Assembly (NCBI RefSeq): GCF_018320785.1
Contig: NC_054886.1
Span: forward strand, 4,339,207 to 4,403,206
DNA: 64,000 nucleotides
Direction: 5' to 3'
From: Cheilinus undulatus
Taxonomy: Eukaryota > Chordata > Actinopteri > Labriformes > Labridae
The translations under genes and the position numbers were made by a program. This document shows positions 12,466 to 22,275 of this stretch, one piece after another. The notes under the pieces are model-generated. The model ran no database searches. It saw only the letters and a program-made list of their open reading frames with translations, and was not told the origin of the DNA. Numbering within the stretch: the stretch's first letter is position 1; every line of letters starts with the position of its first letter.

Positions 12466-13576
12466 TTAATAAGCGTAGCGTGCTGGCGGTGGCGGAGGCA
12501 GCCGATCTGCGTAGAGGTCCCTACCACGTGGAACTCCATAACCCGGCACCCTGGAAACCGGCGAGAGTCGGGAGCGCTCGTAGGAGTAGCCATTACTGGC
12601 AGGGGGCATTGGTGCATTAGGCACTCTCCTAAGGGGGCTTCGATCTCGGGCATAGTACGAGGACGGAGGAGGAGGGAGGGGCCGACGCTCATACGGGTCA
12701 AGCGACGAGGTCATGAGACGATCTCGAACGACGGCTGAGGGTGGCGGGGGAGGTGGAGGGACGCCAGGACGCTGGTCTTCATATGGGGGTATGCCATACG
12801 GGCGGGCTCTGTACTTCTCGTAGTAATCTACCACGCTGTATCTGTCCCTCTCCCCTTCATAGGGACGCTCAGGATAAACAGCTCGCCTAGGGGGAGGGGG
12901 TGGCAGAGGAGGAGCAGGGTAACCTGGGGGCATGCGGCCTCTCATGTAGCCAGGAGGGGGAGGAGGCTCATGTCGCTCTCCAGGATAGCGAGGTGGCCAA
13001 TAACCCCTATCTGGAGGAGGGGGATAGTCGTCCCGTTCGTCATATTTGGGGCGGCTCTTAGAAATCTGGACATGGATGCGTTTTCCTAAAAGGGGTGGAT
13101 AAAACAAAAAAATCAGATTTGAAATAAAACTTTTCTTTGCAACATATTTACCAGTTAAAACATTTACCTTGAAATTCAGTATTGTCCAGTCCCTTGATGG
13201 CATCCATGGCCTCATCAGAGTTTGACATGTGTACAAAAGCAAAATTCTTGACAACAGCACACTCAGTGACTGTGCCATACTCTTCAAAGAGAGCTCTGAG
13301 CTCATCATCTGATCCCTTTTCAACATTAGCAACATGAAGCTTAACCGAACCCTGGTTCTTCCCATGGCTGGCCTCCACGTTGATTGGTGTGCCGTGAAGC
13401 TTGTAGAGATGCAGGTTCTTTATGGCTTTTGTGGCAGCCTTTCGGTCATCCATGTGGACAAAAGCGAAATTCTTGATGATGGCACATTCTGTGACTGTGC
13501 CGTACTCTGTAAAGAGTGCCTTGATTTCATCCTGGTCTGCATCCTGGGGCAGGTTTCCCACAAAAATCTTCACCAT
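12466..13576 (-). CDS. rbm4-like: RBM4-like RNA-binding protein, paralogue A
   Basis: Coding exons 13168-13576 (409 nt) and 12466-13085 (620 nt) give 342 residues. Two RRMs occupy about residues 2-72 and 79-145, with RNP2 KIFVGNL and RNP1 NFAFVHM in RRM1, and VKLHVANV with NFAFVHM in RRM2. The C-terminal half keeps RBM4 blocks ([25 protein letters not shown] near the end) but is rich in proline runs. The CCHC zinc knuckle that follows the RRMs in vertebrate RBM4 is absent. RBM4/Lark proteins shuttle between nucleus and cytoplasm and control alternative splicing and translation. The start is the ATG opening MVKIFVGN; an upstream in-frame ATG lies before the predicted acceptor, in intron. The stop is 21 nt before a 3' UTR intron. 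RBM14 is a less likely assignment because the C-terminal blocks match RBM4. Confidence 0.88.
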
Positions 13577-13687
13577 TGTTAGGGCTCTGTTTAATAGCAA
13601 AAAAGGAAATATTCAGGAAATAAGTGGAAGATGCTTGTTTACAATTAATAACATTTATCTTTATTTATTCTTTCTTGTACTCTAAAT

Positions 13688-14287
13688 CAGGGGTGTCCAA
13701 ACTTTTTCCACTGAGGGACACATACAGTAAAATACCAGGATAGTGGGGCCATTTTCATATTCCTCGCCTTGAGGTTCTTTAAAATAATAAAACCACATCT
13801 TATGTAGGTTACAATATGCTAAGTTGTTGAGTTTGCCTAATTGGTTAACAGCTGACAAGGTAAATAGACAATCATTTTCAGGATTTTGGGAGGCTGATCA
13901 GACTTCAGAGGGCCCTGTTTGGCCCTGGCTACCACTGGCCTCGCCTCTAAAATGTTACTGGTTAATGCTATTTGCAGCAGTACTCTATCGGGGAGTCATA
14001 AATCAAAATATTGCTATGACTGTGGTTGCAAATCTGTTCACTTTTTACAGTGTTGTCCCAAATAAGTCACAAAAAACGTATGAATACATTTTTGTCAAAA
14101 TGTTTGTTTACAGAATTGACATGATAGCACCGTTTTGTGCAGAAATGACAAATTTCGATACATTCAAGCACAAACTTCATGTTCAAATGTGGGCTATGTT
14201 TCATTTCATATCAAGAATTGGCTGAGGGCCAGGCCAGACCAGAATGGGCTGTGGGCCGCAGTTTGCCCCCAGGCCATAGTTTAAACA
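13688..14287. mobile_element. hAT-like (Charlie-type ends) element in the first intron of RBM4-like A
   Basis: The left end CAGGGGTGTCCAAACTTTTT and the right end reading tttgcccccaggccatagtt form decayed hAT-type inverted repeats, with gggccgcag near the right. Flanks CTCTAAAT and CCCTAAAT match at 7 of 8 bases. There is no transposase motif, so this is a non-autonomous or deleted copy. Confidence 0.65.
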
Positions 14288-15520
14288 CCCTAAATCTAAA
14301 AATTATATAAAAGTATTTTTTGAATCAAGTGTTCTGTTGGTAGGGTAAACAAATGATCATTAGTGTTGCGTGAGAAGTCTAATCACAGATGCAATCTCAA
14401 TGTCAGGCTGTACAATTACATAACCATAACTATAAAACTGACCTCCTCTTGGATTCCGCTTCTAGCATTTCATATCAGTTTCAAAATATACTGCAATGGT
14501 ATGATTTGGCAGTATTAATGTGGGATGCATAAACAATATGCTGAGCCCACAGAGGTTTACAACACACCATTGTTAATACAAAAAGGCCAGAAACCAAAAG
14601 TAGACTTTTTTTAAAATACTAATGAAACGAACCATCCTGGTTATTCGAGGTTTGTCCAACAAAAGAGGCCAACAAAACTGTAAGTTGACAATGAAAAACT
14701 AAGAGGGGAATCCTCTCATTACTGATTAAACATACCATATAACGGTATCAAAATATACTGATTTGATAGAGTGAAACCAAACTATGTCGCATGCACAAAG
14801 ACAGCCAGGATTTTACGCATATAGGTTTTATGTAAATACTACAACCACCAAGTCGCAATTTAATACGTTACTAGTGAAATTCTAACATTACCGGCGACGA
14901 AAAAACGGTGTTATGGTTTAAAAGGTGACCATTTAAACTAACGACTTCCGGCTAATGCGTCAGTGTCCAGATGAATGTCTTAATACGTTTATTTTCTTTT
15001 CTACAAATACAGTAAGTCGGTGTCTTTGTATTTACAATAAGAGCACACTGGGTTGGACTCGTTTCGTCTTGATCTTCTGTTGTAGCAACGACATTAACAC
15101 ACACATACACACGGCTGAAAGTCGCCAGTTAACATGGTCACTCTTTCGACCGTTACACCGTGCCCATTCTTTGTAAAATGGCTGACGTTAGTGCGACGAC
15201 CGTTGACCACATTTCTGGTTTCAACATTATTTTAAAAGAAATTGAAAACGTATTTTGGAGCTTGTTGTGAAGTTGTGGCAACAATATAGTGTTAACAATG
15301 CGAATTATCCGACAAGAATTAGTGCGCTTCGTTTTTGCTTAACATTGTTAATGCTAACGGCTAACTAGCTACAGCTAGCCTGCTGGGCAACACAAAGCCA
15401 GGCTACCGAAAAAGGGACCGCAATGAAAAGCGCAAAGTGGTGCGTAAGCACTATGTTATGCTATATAAAACATGTCAATTGTTACATTTCCATGAGATGT
15501 GTGTTAAATGCTAATATTTT
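14288..15520. other. Remainder of the first intron of RBM4-like A
   Basis: Unique-looking AT-rich sequence within the predicted intron. I see no exon with convincing coding content on either strand; short open frames lack splice or homology support. Confidence 0.4.
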
Positions 15521-15527
15521 AGATTAC

Positions 15528-15700
15528 CGTTTATGCCGGTCGGCGTCTGCGACGTATTCAAACCCCTCTTCGAGATCCTTCCTTGTGCTGAATGGACTTC
15601 CGCTCCGAATTCTCCAAAGCCCGAAGCCAGCCCGTTTCTTTTCTTCTCCGCCTGCATTTTTTTTACAACAACTACAGCGTCACCTACTGCCATTGGGGTG
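15528..15700 (-). other. rbm4-like: Probable 5' non-coding exon and promoter of RBM4-like paralogue A
   Basis: A GC-richer segment ends in the donor CG|GTAATCT (exon edge 15528). An acceptor just upstream of the coding ATG (near 13587) would receive it across an intron of about 1.9 kb. On the minus strand upstream are a CCAAT motif (15693-15697) and a TGACGC element. The exon start is not defined. Confidence 0.5.
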
Positions 15701-15800
15701 TTATAAATTGATGGGGGTTTCAACAAACTTTATTTTTGTCTACATCAACTGACCAGTTAACCCCATTCCATTCGTTAAAACTTAACAGCTGCTCTACATA

Positions 15801-17259
15801 CAGGTACATCTAAAAAAAACAGAATATCATGGAAAAAGTTAAGTATTTTTTGTCACTCATTTCAGAAAGTGAAACCCATATATTATATAGACTTGTTACA
15901 CACAGAGTGAAATATTTCAAGCCTTTATTCCTTGAAATGTTGATAATTATGGCTTACAGATAAGAAAATACAAAATTCAGTGTCTCAGAAAATTAGAATA
16001 TTACATAAGATCAATAAAAAGGATATTTTGAACAGAAATGTCAGCCTTCTGAAAAGTATGTTATTTCTATGCCTTCAATACTTGGTTGGGCCTCCTTTTG
16101 CATGAATTACTGCATCAATGCAGTGTTGCATGGAGGCGATCAGCCTGTGGCACTGCTCAGGTGTAATGGAAGCCCAGTTTGCTGTGATAGCGGCCTTCAG
16201 GTCATCTGCATTGTTGGGTCTGGTGTCTCCCATCTTCCTCTTGACAATACCCCATAGATTCTCTATGGGGTTCAGGTCAGGCCAGTTTGCTGGCCACTCA
16301 AGCACAGTAACACTATGGTCATTGAACCAGCTTTTGGAAAACACAGTGGACCAACACCAGCAGATGCCATGGCAGCCCAAATCATCACTGACTGTGGAAA
16401 CTTCACACTGGACTTCAAGCAATGTGGATTCTGTGCCTTTCCACTCTTCCTCCAGACTCTGGGACCTGGATTTCCAAATGACATGCAAATTACTTTCATC
16501 TGAAAGGACTTTGGCCGACTGAGCAACAGTTCAGTTCTTTTTCTCCACAGCCCAGGTGAGACGCTCCTGACATCGCCTCTGGTTCAGGAGTGGATTGACA
16601 CGAGGAATGTGACATTTGTAGCCCATGTCTAGGATTGGTCTGTGTGTAGCAGCTCTTAATGTGCTGACTCCAGCCTCAGTCCGCTCCTTGTGAAGCTCCC
16701 CCAAATTCTTGAATGGATTTTACTTGCCAATCCTCTCAAAGCTGCGGTTCTCCCTTGTGCTGGTGCACCTTTTCCTACCACACTTTTTCCTTCCACTCAA
16801 CTTTCTATGAATGTGCTTGGATACAGCGCTCTGTAAACAACCAGCTTCTTTAGCAATGACCTTTTGTGGCTTACCCTCCTTGTGGAGGGTGTCAGTGACT
16901 GTCTTCTGGACAAATGTCAAGTCTGCAGTCTTCCCCATGATTGTGTAGCCTTCTGACCCAGACTGAGAGACCATTTAAAGGCTCAGGAAACCTTTGTGGA
17001 GTTAATTAGCTGATTAGGGTGTGACACCATGACTTTCCAATATTAAACTTTTTTCACAATATTCTAATTTTCTGAGACACTGAATTTTGTGTTTTCATTA
17101 TCTGTAAGCCATAATCATCTACATTTCAAGGAATAAAGACTTGAAATATTTCACTCTATGTGTAATGAGTCTATATAATATATGGGTTTCACTTTCTGAA
17201 ATGAGTGACAAAAAATACTGAACTTTTTCATGATATTCTAATTTTTTGAGATGTACCTG
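15801..17259 (-). mobile_element. Tc1 transposon, near full length, decayed
   Basis: Terminal repeats start CAGGTACATCT on the left and end AGATGTACCTG on the right, flanked by TA on each side. The inverted termini extend inward (attctaattttctgagac type blocks on both sides). The minus-strand transposase survives as an N-terminal helix-turn-helix piece (MGKTADLTFVQKTVTDTL, 16720-16974), a middle piece with SVMIWAAMASAGVGPL, and a C-terminal piece with PDLNPIENLWGIVKRKM. The pieces lie in different frames, and the stretch expected to hold the second catalytic aspartate (FQQD in relatives) is missing between the middle and C-terminal parts. It is therefore an inactive internal-deletion copy. 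It is the same family as 23947-25173. Confidence 0.9.
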
Positions 17260-17687
17260 TACATACCTTATCCGTTAAGTCTTTGCGCATGTACCATGTG
17301 TATGCTACCAAACAAGTCTTAATAATAATGGTTCAACCGTTCTTGTATTTATTAACTGATGCCGTACGTCCTTCCTGTTATTTCCAAGCAAGAGAGGAAA
17401 GCACGTGAGTGACGACTTCTCCTAAATAACCTAAATGGTTAATGGTTTACAGGATTATTTTAGAACAAGGATTAGTAATATAGTTTTATATGATTTTCTA
17501 TGACAGCATGGCTTGGTTTTTAGTCATGGGTTGGTTTTTGATGCAGCTGGTGCAATAATGAAAAATAATGCAATGACTTCCTTTCTGTTTCACATTGCAT
17601 CATTGGGGACTTTTCTGTACTGTAATGGTGCGTTTAAGTACACATCTTGTATATGAGATACACATGTCAGATTTATCACTATACTTT

Positions 17688-17752
17688 CTAAACATAGTGA
17701 TAAATCTGAGATGTGTATCTTATACACATCTCAGATTTATCACTATGTTTAG
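17688..17752. repeat. Perfect palindrome, 31-bp arms with 3-bp loop
   Basis: Arms 17688-17718 and 17722-17752 are exact reverse complements, separated by ctt. A third partial copy of the right arm (gatacacatgtcagatttat) lies just left at about 17657-17683. The segment is AT-rich and could extrude as a cruciform or be transcribed as a hairpin. It has no match to the ends of the neighbouring Tc1 element. Confidence 0.9.
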
Positions 17753-18059
17753 TTAGAGGTTGAGAAAGTATAAGACTGTTGTATACAGGCAAAAAAGGAA
17801 GGTTACTTTGGTTAAAACTCACTAAAAAACAAACTAAAACTAAACTAGAAAAGATTATGTATGTCCAAGGGGCTTGCATTTGCATTTTTTGGCCTTTCTG
17901 TATATGTTAACTGCAAAACCACCAGTTACACTGACAGATTGCCAACACTCTTGCTTATCAATAGCACTAAGCTCTCTTATACTGACAGAAGAAATCTAAA
18001 ATGGTCCTTTTCAGCAATGATTGCTGCATTTTCCTTTTGTACTTGAAAGCAGCACACTT

Positions 18060-18284
18060 ACTACTGGGTCTTGGTCTTGAGTGACTCCTCCTCTTCCTCC
18101 TCCTCCTTCTCCACAAGAGGGGAGTAAACACCAGATAGCAAATATGACTTAGCAGGGCAGTTCCTGTTTTCACTCTCAGTACCATGATCTCTTGTTCCTA
18201 TGAGATTAGCCTACTTTTGATTTTTCCTCATTGAAGGACAGAGCCCAGATCTGTATCTCCAAACTGAAAAACTTCAAAATTCAG
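18060..18284 (+). other. tifa: 5' non-coding exon and proximal promoter of tifa copy 1
   Basis: A segment ending aaattcag|gtaagacaaag is matched by 19372-19571 ahead of tifa copy 2. Shared landmarks are tactgggtctt, a CT-rich run, aggggagtaaac/aggggggtagac, and ttcctgttttcact. A short intron (18285-18446) then leads to an acceptor that abuts the start codon. The transcription start is unknown, so part of this segment may be promoter rather than exon. Confidence 0.55.
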
Positions 18285-18446
18285 GTAAGACAAAGACATC
18301 AAATGGCAGGAATTTCTGTAAAATGTAACTTTACTTTTTTTCTGGTTAACCCTTTTAGAATCCTAACTGTTGTTTGTCTGAACAGCCTTTTATACCTAAG
18401 GTTCAACAATTCACTTAATCTGTTCCTGATTTCATCATTTATCCAG

Positions 18447-19034
18447 ATGAGTGTGTCCCAGACAATGGAGACAGAGGAGGATCTCCTCACATGTCTCCAT
18501 ATCAAGATTTACCACCCTCAGCAGAGCTCTAAGGGCCTCTACCACCTTCTTCCTCTAGGGACCAGGGGCCGATATTCAGCTGATGACCCTCTCCGGCTGG
18601 GACGTGACGCCAACGCCTGCACCTTTGCACTGAACGACATGCGGGTGTCTCGCAAACAGCTGGTTCTCTTTGCCTACCGGACCCCACAGAGTCCAGATAT
18701 GCTGTTCACCATCCAGAACTTAAGCCAGAGAGGGAAGCTGTCAGTGAACAGCTCAGCGCTGGGCTATCTGGAGAGGATGGACCTCCCTGATAAGGCCCTA
18801 ATCCGGTTCGGAGAGTATGAAATGCTCATTGTCCGCGAGTCAGGCGAGGCTAAAGCGAGCTTTGAGGTGGAGTTTGAGGTGCTGACAACATCTCCATCCA
18901 GAGAGACATGCATGTGTGTGCCCAGTAAGAATCCAGTCATGGACACAGGCTCCTATGGGATTAACAGTTTAACAGCTGAATTTTCATTGATGGGCCCACT
19001 GGAGATTGACGAAACTCTGATTTGCCAGTCGTGA
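18447..19034 (+). CDS. tifa: TIFA, copy 1 (FHA-domain adaptor with TRAF6-binding tail)
   Basis: A 195-residue single-exon coding region starting at MSVSQTMETEEDLL, directly after the acceptor ttatccag. TIFA senses bacterial ADP-heptose signalling through ALPK1: Thr9 is phosphorylated, the FHA domain binds it, and the oligomers recruit TRAF6 to activate NF-kappaB in the cytosol. Here Thr9 in METEE is at the same number as in human. The FHA core shows LGR at 51-53, VSRKQ at 67-71 and NLS at 91-93, followed by MDLPDKALIRFGEYE as in mammalian TIFA. The C-terminus has PLEIDE (184-189), a fit to the PxExxE/D TRAF6-binding motif. Length is close to the 184 residues of human TIFA. An open stretch upstream of the ATG is intron. 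The gene lies in the same orientation as copy 2. Confidence 0.93.
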   Translation: MSVSQTMETEEDLLTCLHIKIYHPQQSSKGLYHLLPLGTRGRYSADDPLRLGRDANACTFALNDMRVSRKQLVLFAYRTPQSPDMLFTIQNLSQRGKLSVNSSALGYLERMDLPDKALIRFGEYEMLIVRESGEAKASFEVEFEVLTTSPSRETCMCVPSKNPVMDTGSYGINSLTAEFSLMGPLEIDETLICQS

Positions 19035-19110
19035 TGTGAAACCAATGCCATCAGATGCTGTTACTTTGCCTTCAGAAATATTACTGCACAGTTGTTACAC
19101 GTGTAAACTG

Positions 19111-19116
19111 AATAAA
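19111..19116 (+). terminator. tifa: Polyadenylation signal of tifa copy 1
   Basis: Canonical AATAAA about 75 nt past the stop codon. Confidence 0.7.
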
Positions 19117-19371
19117 ATCCCCTTCTTCAATGTGAAATCATAAATCGGTTTCATCCTGCATGCACTGCACCATTTCTATGTATTATTTTAGCTATCATTC
19201 TTTGCCTTTTATATACTGTGATAAACATTTTTAGAGCCATGTGTAGGTTTTCTACTTGATTTCATTAAATTATTAAGAGATTGTGTTTGGGTTTTGTCTT
19301 TTCTGAGTGTGACTGTGTATAGCTGTGCGTTGCTATCTGAACCGAGAAATTCCTAACACATGTTGTTGTTT

Positions 19372-19571
19372 CTACTGGGTCTTGAGTAACTGCTCCTCCT
19401 CCTCCTCATGAGGGGGGTAGACGGCAGAAAGTGCCAGCATGATAGTTCCTGTTTTCACTTATACAACCATCATTTACTGTCTTAGAGACGGACCCAGACA
19501 GACTATTCTTCTTTTAAGGACAGAAGAAAACACCAACATCTATCTTCAAATAGAGAGACTTCAAGATTCAG
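19372..19571 (+). other. tifa: 5' non-coding exon and proximal promoter of tifa copy 2
   Basis: Homologous to the leader of copy 1: tactgggtctt, CT-rich run, ttcctgttttcact, and the donor agattcag|gtaaggcaaag. The duplication therefore included promoter and leader, so both copies may share inducible control. Confidence 0.55.
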
Positions 19572-19674
19572 GTAAGGCAAAGACATCAGACAGCAGATAA
19601 GTGTATTATCAGTAGTTTGACTTTGGTTGTCTGGCACACCACTTTATCTCACTGCAGTCTGAAACTGGGCGATA

Positions 19675-20637
19675 CACTGCGTTCCAAATTATTATGCAAA
19701 TTGAATTTTAGTGTCAATTCAATTCAATTTTTTTGTTTTTCAACTAAACTCATGGATGGTATTGTGTCTCAGGGCTCTTTGGATCACTGAAATCAATCTC
19801 AGACACCTGTGATAGTGAGTTTGCCAGGTGAGCCCAATTAAAGGAAAACTACTTAAGAAGGACATTCCACATTATTAAGCAGGCCACAGGTTTCAGTAAT
19901 ATGGGAAAGAAAAAGGGTCTCTGCTGCTGGAAGCCTCAAATAGTGCAATGCCTTGGACAAGGTATGAAAACATTAGACATTTCACAGAAAATTAAGCGTG
20001 ATCATCATACTGTGAAGAAATTAGTGGCTGATTCAGAGCACAGATGGGTTCGTGCAGATAAAGGCATGATGAGGAATGTTTCTGCCAGACAAATTCATTG
20101 GGTTAAGAGAGCAGATGCTAAAATGCCATTACAAAGCAGCAAACAGGTATTTGAAGCTGCTGGTGCCTCTGGAGTCCTACCAACCTCAAGGTGTAGGATC
20201 CTCCAGAGGCTTGCAGTCATGCATAAACCTACTATTCAGCCCCCCCTAACCAGTGCTCACAAGCAGAAACGGTTGCAGTGGGCCCAGAAATACATGAAGA
20301 CTCATTTTCAAACAGTCTTGTTGACTGATGAGTGCCATGCAACCCTGGATGGTCCAGATGGAGGAGTAGTGGATGGTTGGTGGATGGCCACCATGTCCCA
20401 ACAAGGCTGTGACATCAGCACGGAGGTGGCAGAGTCATGCTTGGGTTGAATCATGGGGAGAGAGCTGGTAGGCCCCTTTAGGGTCCCTGAAGGTGTGAAA
20501 ATGACCTCGGCAAAGTATATGGAATTTCTGACTGACCACTTTCTTTCATGGTACAAAAAGAAGAGCAATGCCTTCCGTAGCAAAAATATCTTCATGCATG
20601 ACAATGCACCATCTCATGCTGCAAAGAATACCTCTGT
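19675..20637 (+). mobile_element. Tc1-like transposon, 3'-truncated, in tifa copy 2 intron
   Basis: The left terminus CACTGCGTTCCAAATTATTA follows a TA. The transposase starts MGKKKGLCCWKPQIVQCLGQ (19901) with a helix-turn-helix segment, the first catalytic Asp region LLTDECHATLDGPD and, after one frame change near 20450, the second in FMHDNAPSH. The right end is lost where a second element abuts near 20637. Not functional. Confidence 0.85.
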
Positions 20638-21240
20638 GTCAAAAAAAGCAGGGACAGGTAAAAAAAAAAAGGCTGGAAAAGTAAGTGGTACTAATGAAAC
20701 ACAGCTGGAGGATCATTTTGCAAATAATTAGGTTAACTGGACACAGGTTAGTGATGTGACTGGGTATAAAAGAAGCATTTTAGAGAGGCAGAGTCTCTCA
20801 GAAGTAAAGACGGGCAGAGGTTCACCAAACTGTGGAAAGCTGTGTCTAAAAATTGTGGAAAAATGTTAAGAAAAAGGTTCTCTGACATTAAATTACAAAG
20901 TCTTTAAATATCCCACCATCCGCATAATATCATAGAAGATTCAGAGACCCTGGAGACATCGCTGCACAAGGGACAAGGCCAAAGGTCAATAAAGTCTGTT
21001 TCTGTTTCTAGAAATAATTGTCTGTCAATTGCCATGGTATCCACAAACACATGTTGAAGCTGGATCATGCAAAGAAGAAGCCATATGTGAATGCAATCCA
21101 AAATGCAGCCGTCTTCTCTGAGCCAAAGCTCATTTTAAATGGACCTAGGTAAAATGGAAAACTGTTCTGTGGTCACTTGAATCAAACACAGTTCAGAAGC
21201 CTGCATCTCTGATAATGGAAAAGTGGGTGGAACTGGAAAG
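20638..21240 (+). mobile_element. Second Tc1-like remnant in tifa copy 2 intron
   Basis: Starts in a family-typical block (ggctggaaaagtaagtggta) and runs through gtctctcagaagtaaagacg and tcatgcaaagaagaagccat, the 5' half of the Tc1-like family whose other end is seen at 8120-8430 and 38165-38715. No intact frame. The right limit is approximate. Confidence 0.65.
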
Positions 21241-21699
21241 GGGGGCAGACTCCTGGCCAGTTTCAGCCCATTTTTCCTAAAGTTACCATTATTTGTCGGA
21301 CTACAGCATGCTTTTCTCTTTTGGTGATAACTTTTGTTACTACTCATTAAAATAATGTTGTTTTTTTTCTATAAAATCAGTTTTAAGAAATGTTGCCAAT
21401 GGTTTTGTTTAATTTAAACAAAACTAAGTTTAGGACCGTTATTTTTGTTGCAATGGTATGAAATAGATTTTAATATGGTGGATTTTTGTTTTGACATACC
21501 ACACATTAAGATCACGGTCTTTCAATAGCAATTTGTTATTTCTTTATAGTACAAAATAGGGATGTATATATTGGAAAATCCATTTAGCTACAAAATATAA
21601 AGATCAATATTTTGGTCCACATGTTTAAGACTCATAATCTGATGTCACTTATCATTCAACTACTCACTATATTCTTTCCTGATTTCTTTATTTTTCCAG

Positions 21700-22275
21700 A
21701 TGAGTGTGTCCCAGAGTATGGAGACTGAGGAGGATCTCCTCACATGTCTCCATATCAAGATTTACCACCCTCAGCATAACTCCAAGAATCTCTACCTGCA
21801 TCTTCCTCTTGAGACCAGGAGTCGACACTCAGCAGATGACCCTCTCCGGCTGGGACGTGATGGCAATGCCTGCACCTTTGCACTGAACGACACACGGGTG
21901 TCCCGCAAACAGCTGGTCTTCTATGCCTATCGTATCCCACAGAGTCCAGATATGCTGTTCACCATCCAGAACTTAAGCCAGAGAGGGAAACTGTCAGTGA
22001 ACAGCTCAGCACTGGACTATCTGGAGAGGATGGACCTCCCGGATAAGGCCCTAATCCGGTTCGGAGAGTATGAAATGCTCATCGTTCGTGAGTCAGGTGA
22101 GGCTAAAGCGAGCTTTGAGGTGGGGTTTGAGGTGCTGAAGGTTCCTCCATCCAGGGAGACATGCGAGAGTGTTCCAAGCATGAGTCCAGTCATGGACACA
22201 GGAACCAGTGCCACAGCTGAACAGACAAGCATGGGCACATGCAGCAGTTCCATCGATAGGCTTGATGTATTTTAG
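21700..22275 (+). CDS. tifa: TIFA, copy 2 (TRAF6 motif not present)
   Basis: 191 residues starting MSVSQSMETEEDLL immediately after acceptor tttttccag. It is a tandem paralogue of the gene at 18447: Thr9, the FHA signature (LGR, VSRKQ, NLS) and the MDLPDKALIRFGEYE block are all kept, with long identical stretches. It differs at the tail: copy 1 has MGPLEIDETL where copy 2 has MGTCSSSIDRLDVF and stops, so no PxExxE/D TRAF6 motif remains. The reading frame is otherwise intact. It could still oligomerise with the other copy through Thr9 and FHA; a modulatory or dominant-negative role is inference only. Its intron is 2128 bp because of two transposon insertions, against 162 bp in copy 1. Confidence 0.9.
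   Translation: MSVSQSMETEEDLLTCLHIKIYHPQHNSKNLYLHLPLETRSRHSADDPLRLGRDGNACTFALNDTRVSRKQLVFYAYRIPQSPDMLFTIQNLSQRGKLSVNSSALDYLERMDLPDKALIRFGEYEMLIVRESGEAKASFEVGFEVLKVPPSRETCESVPSMSPVMDTGTSATAEQTSMGTCSSSIDRLDVF

Noticed and set aside
12466-13576. Assignment as rbm14
   Set aside because: [17 protein letters not shown] and the YADR ending match RBM4; absence of the zinc knuckle alone does not make it RBM14.
18231-18446. N-terminal extension of tifa copy 1 by 72 codons
   Set aside because: It crosses a leader donor and a good acceptor directly before the ATG, and copy 2 has no equivalent; it is leader and intron.
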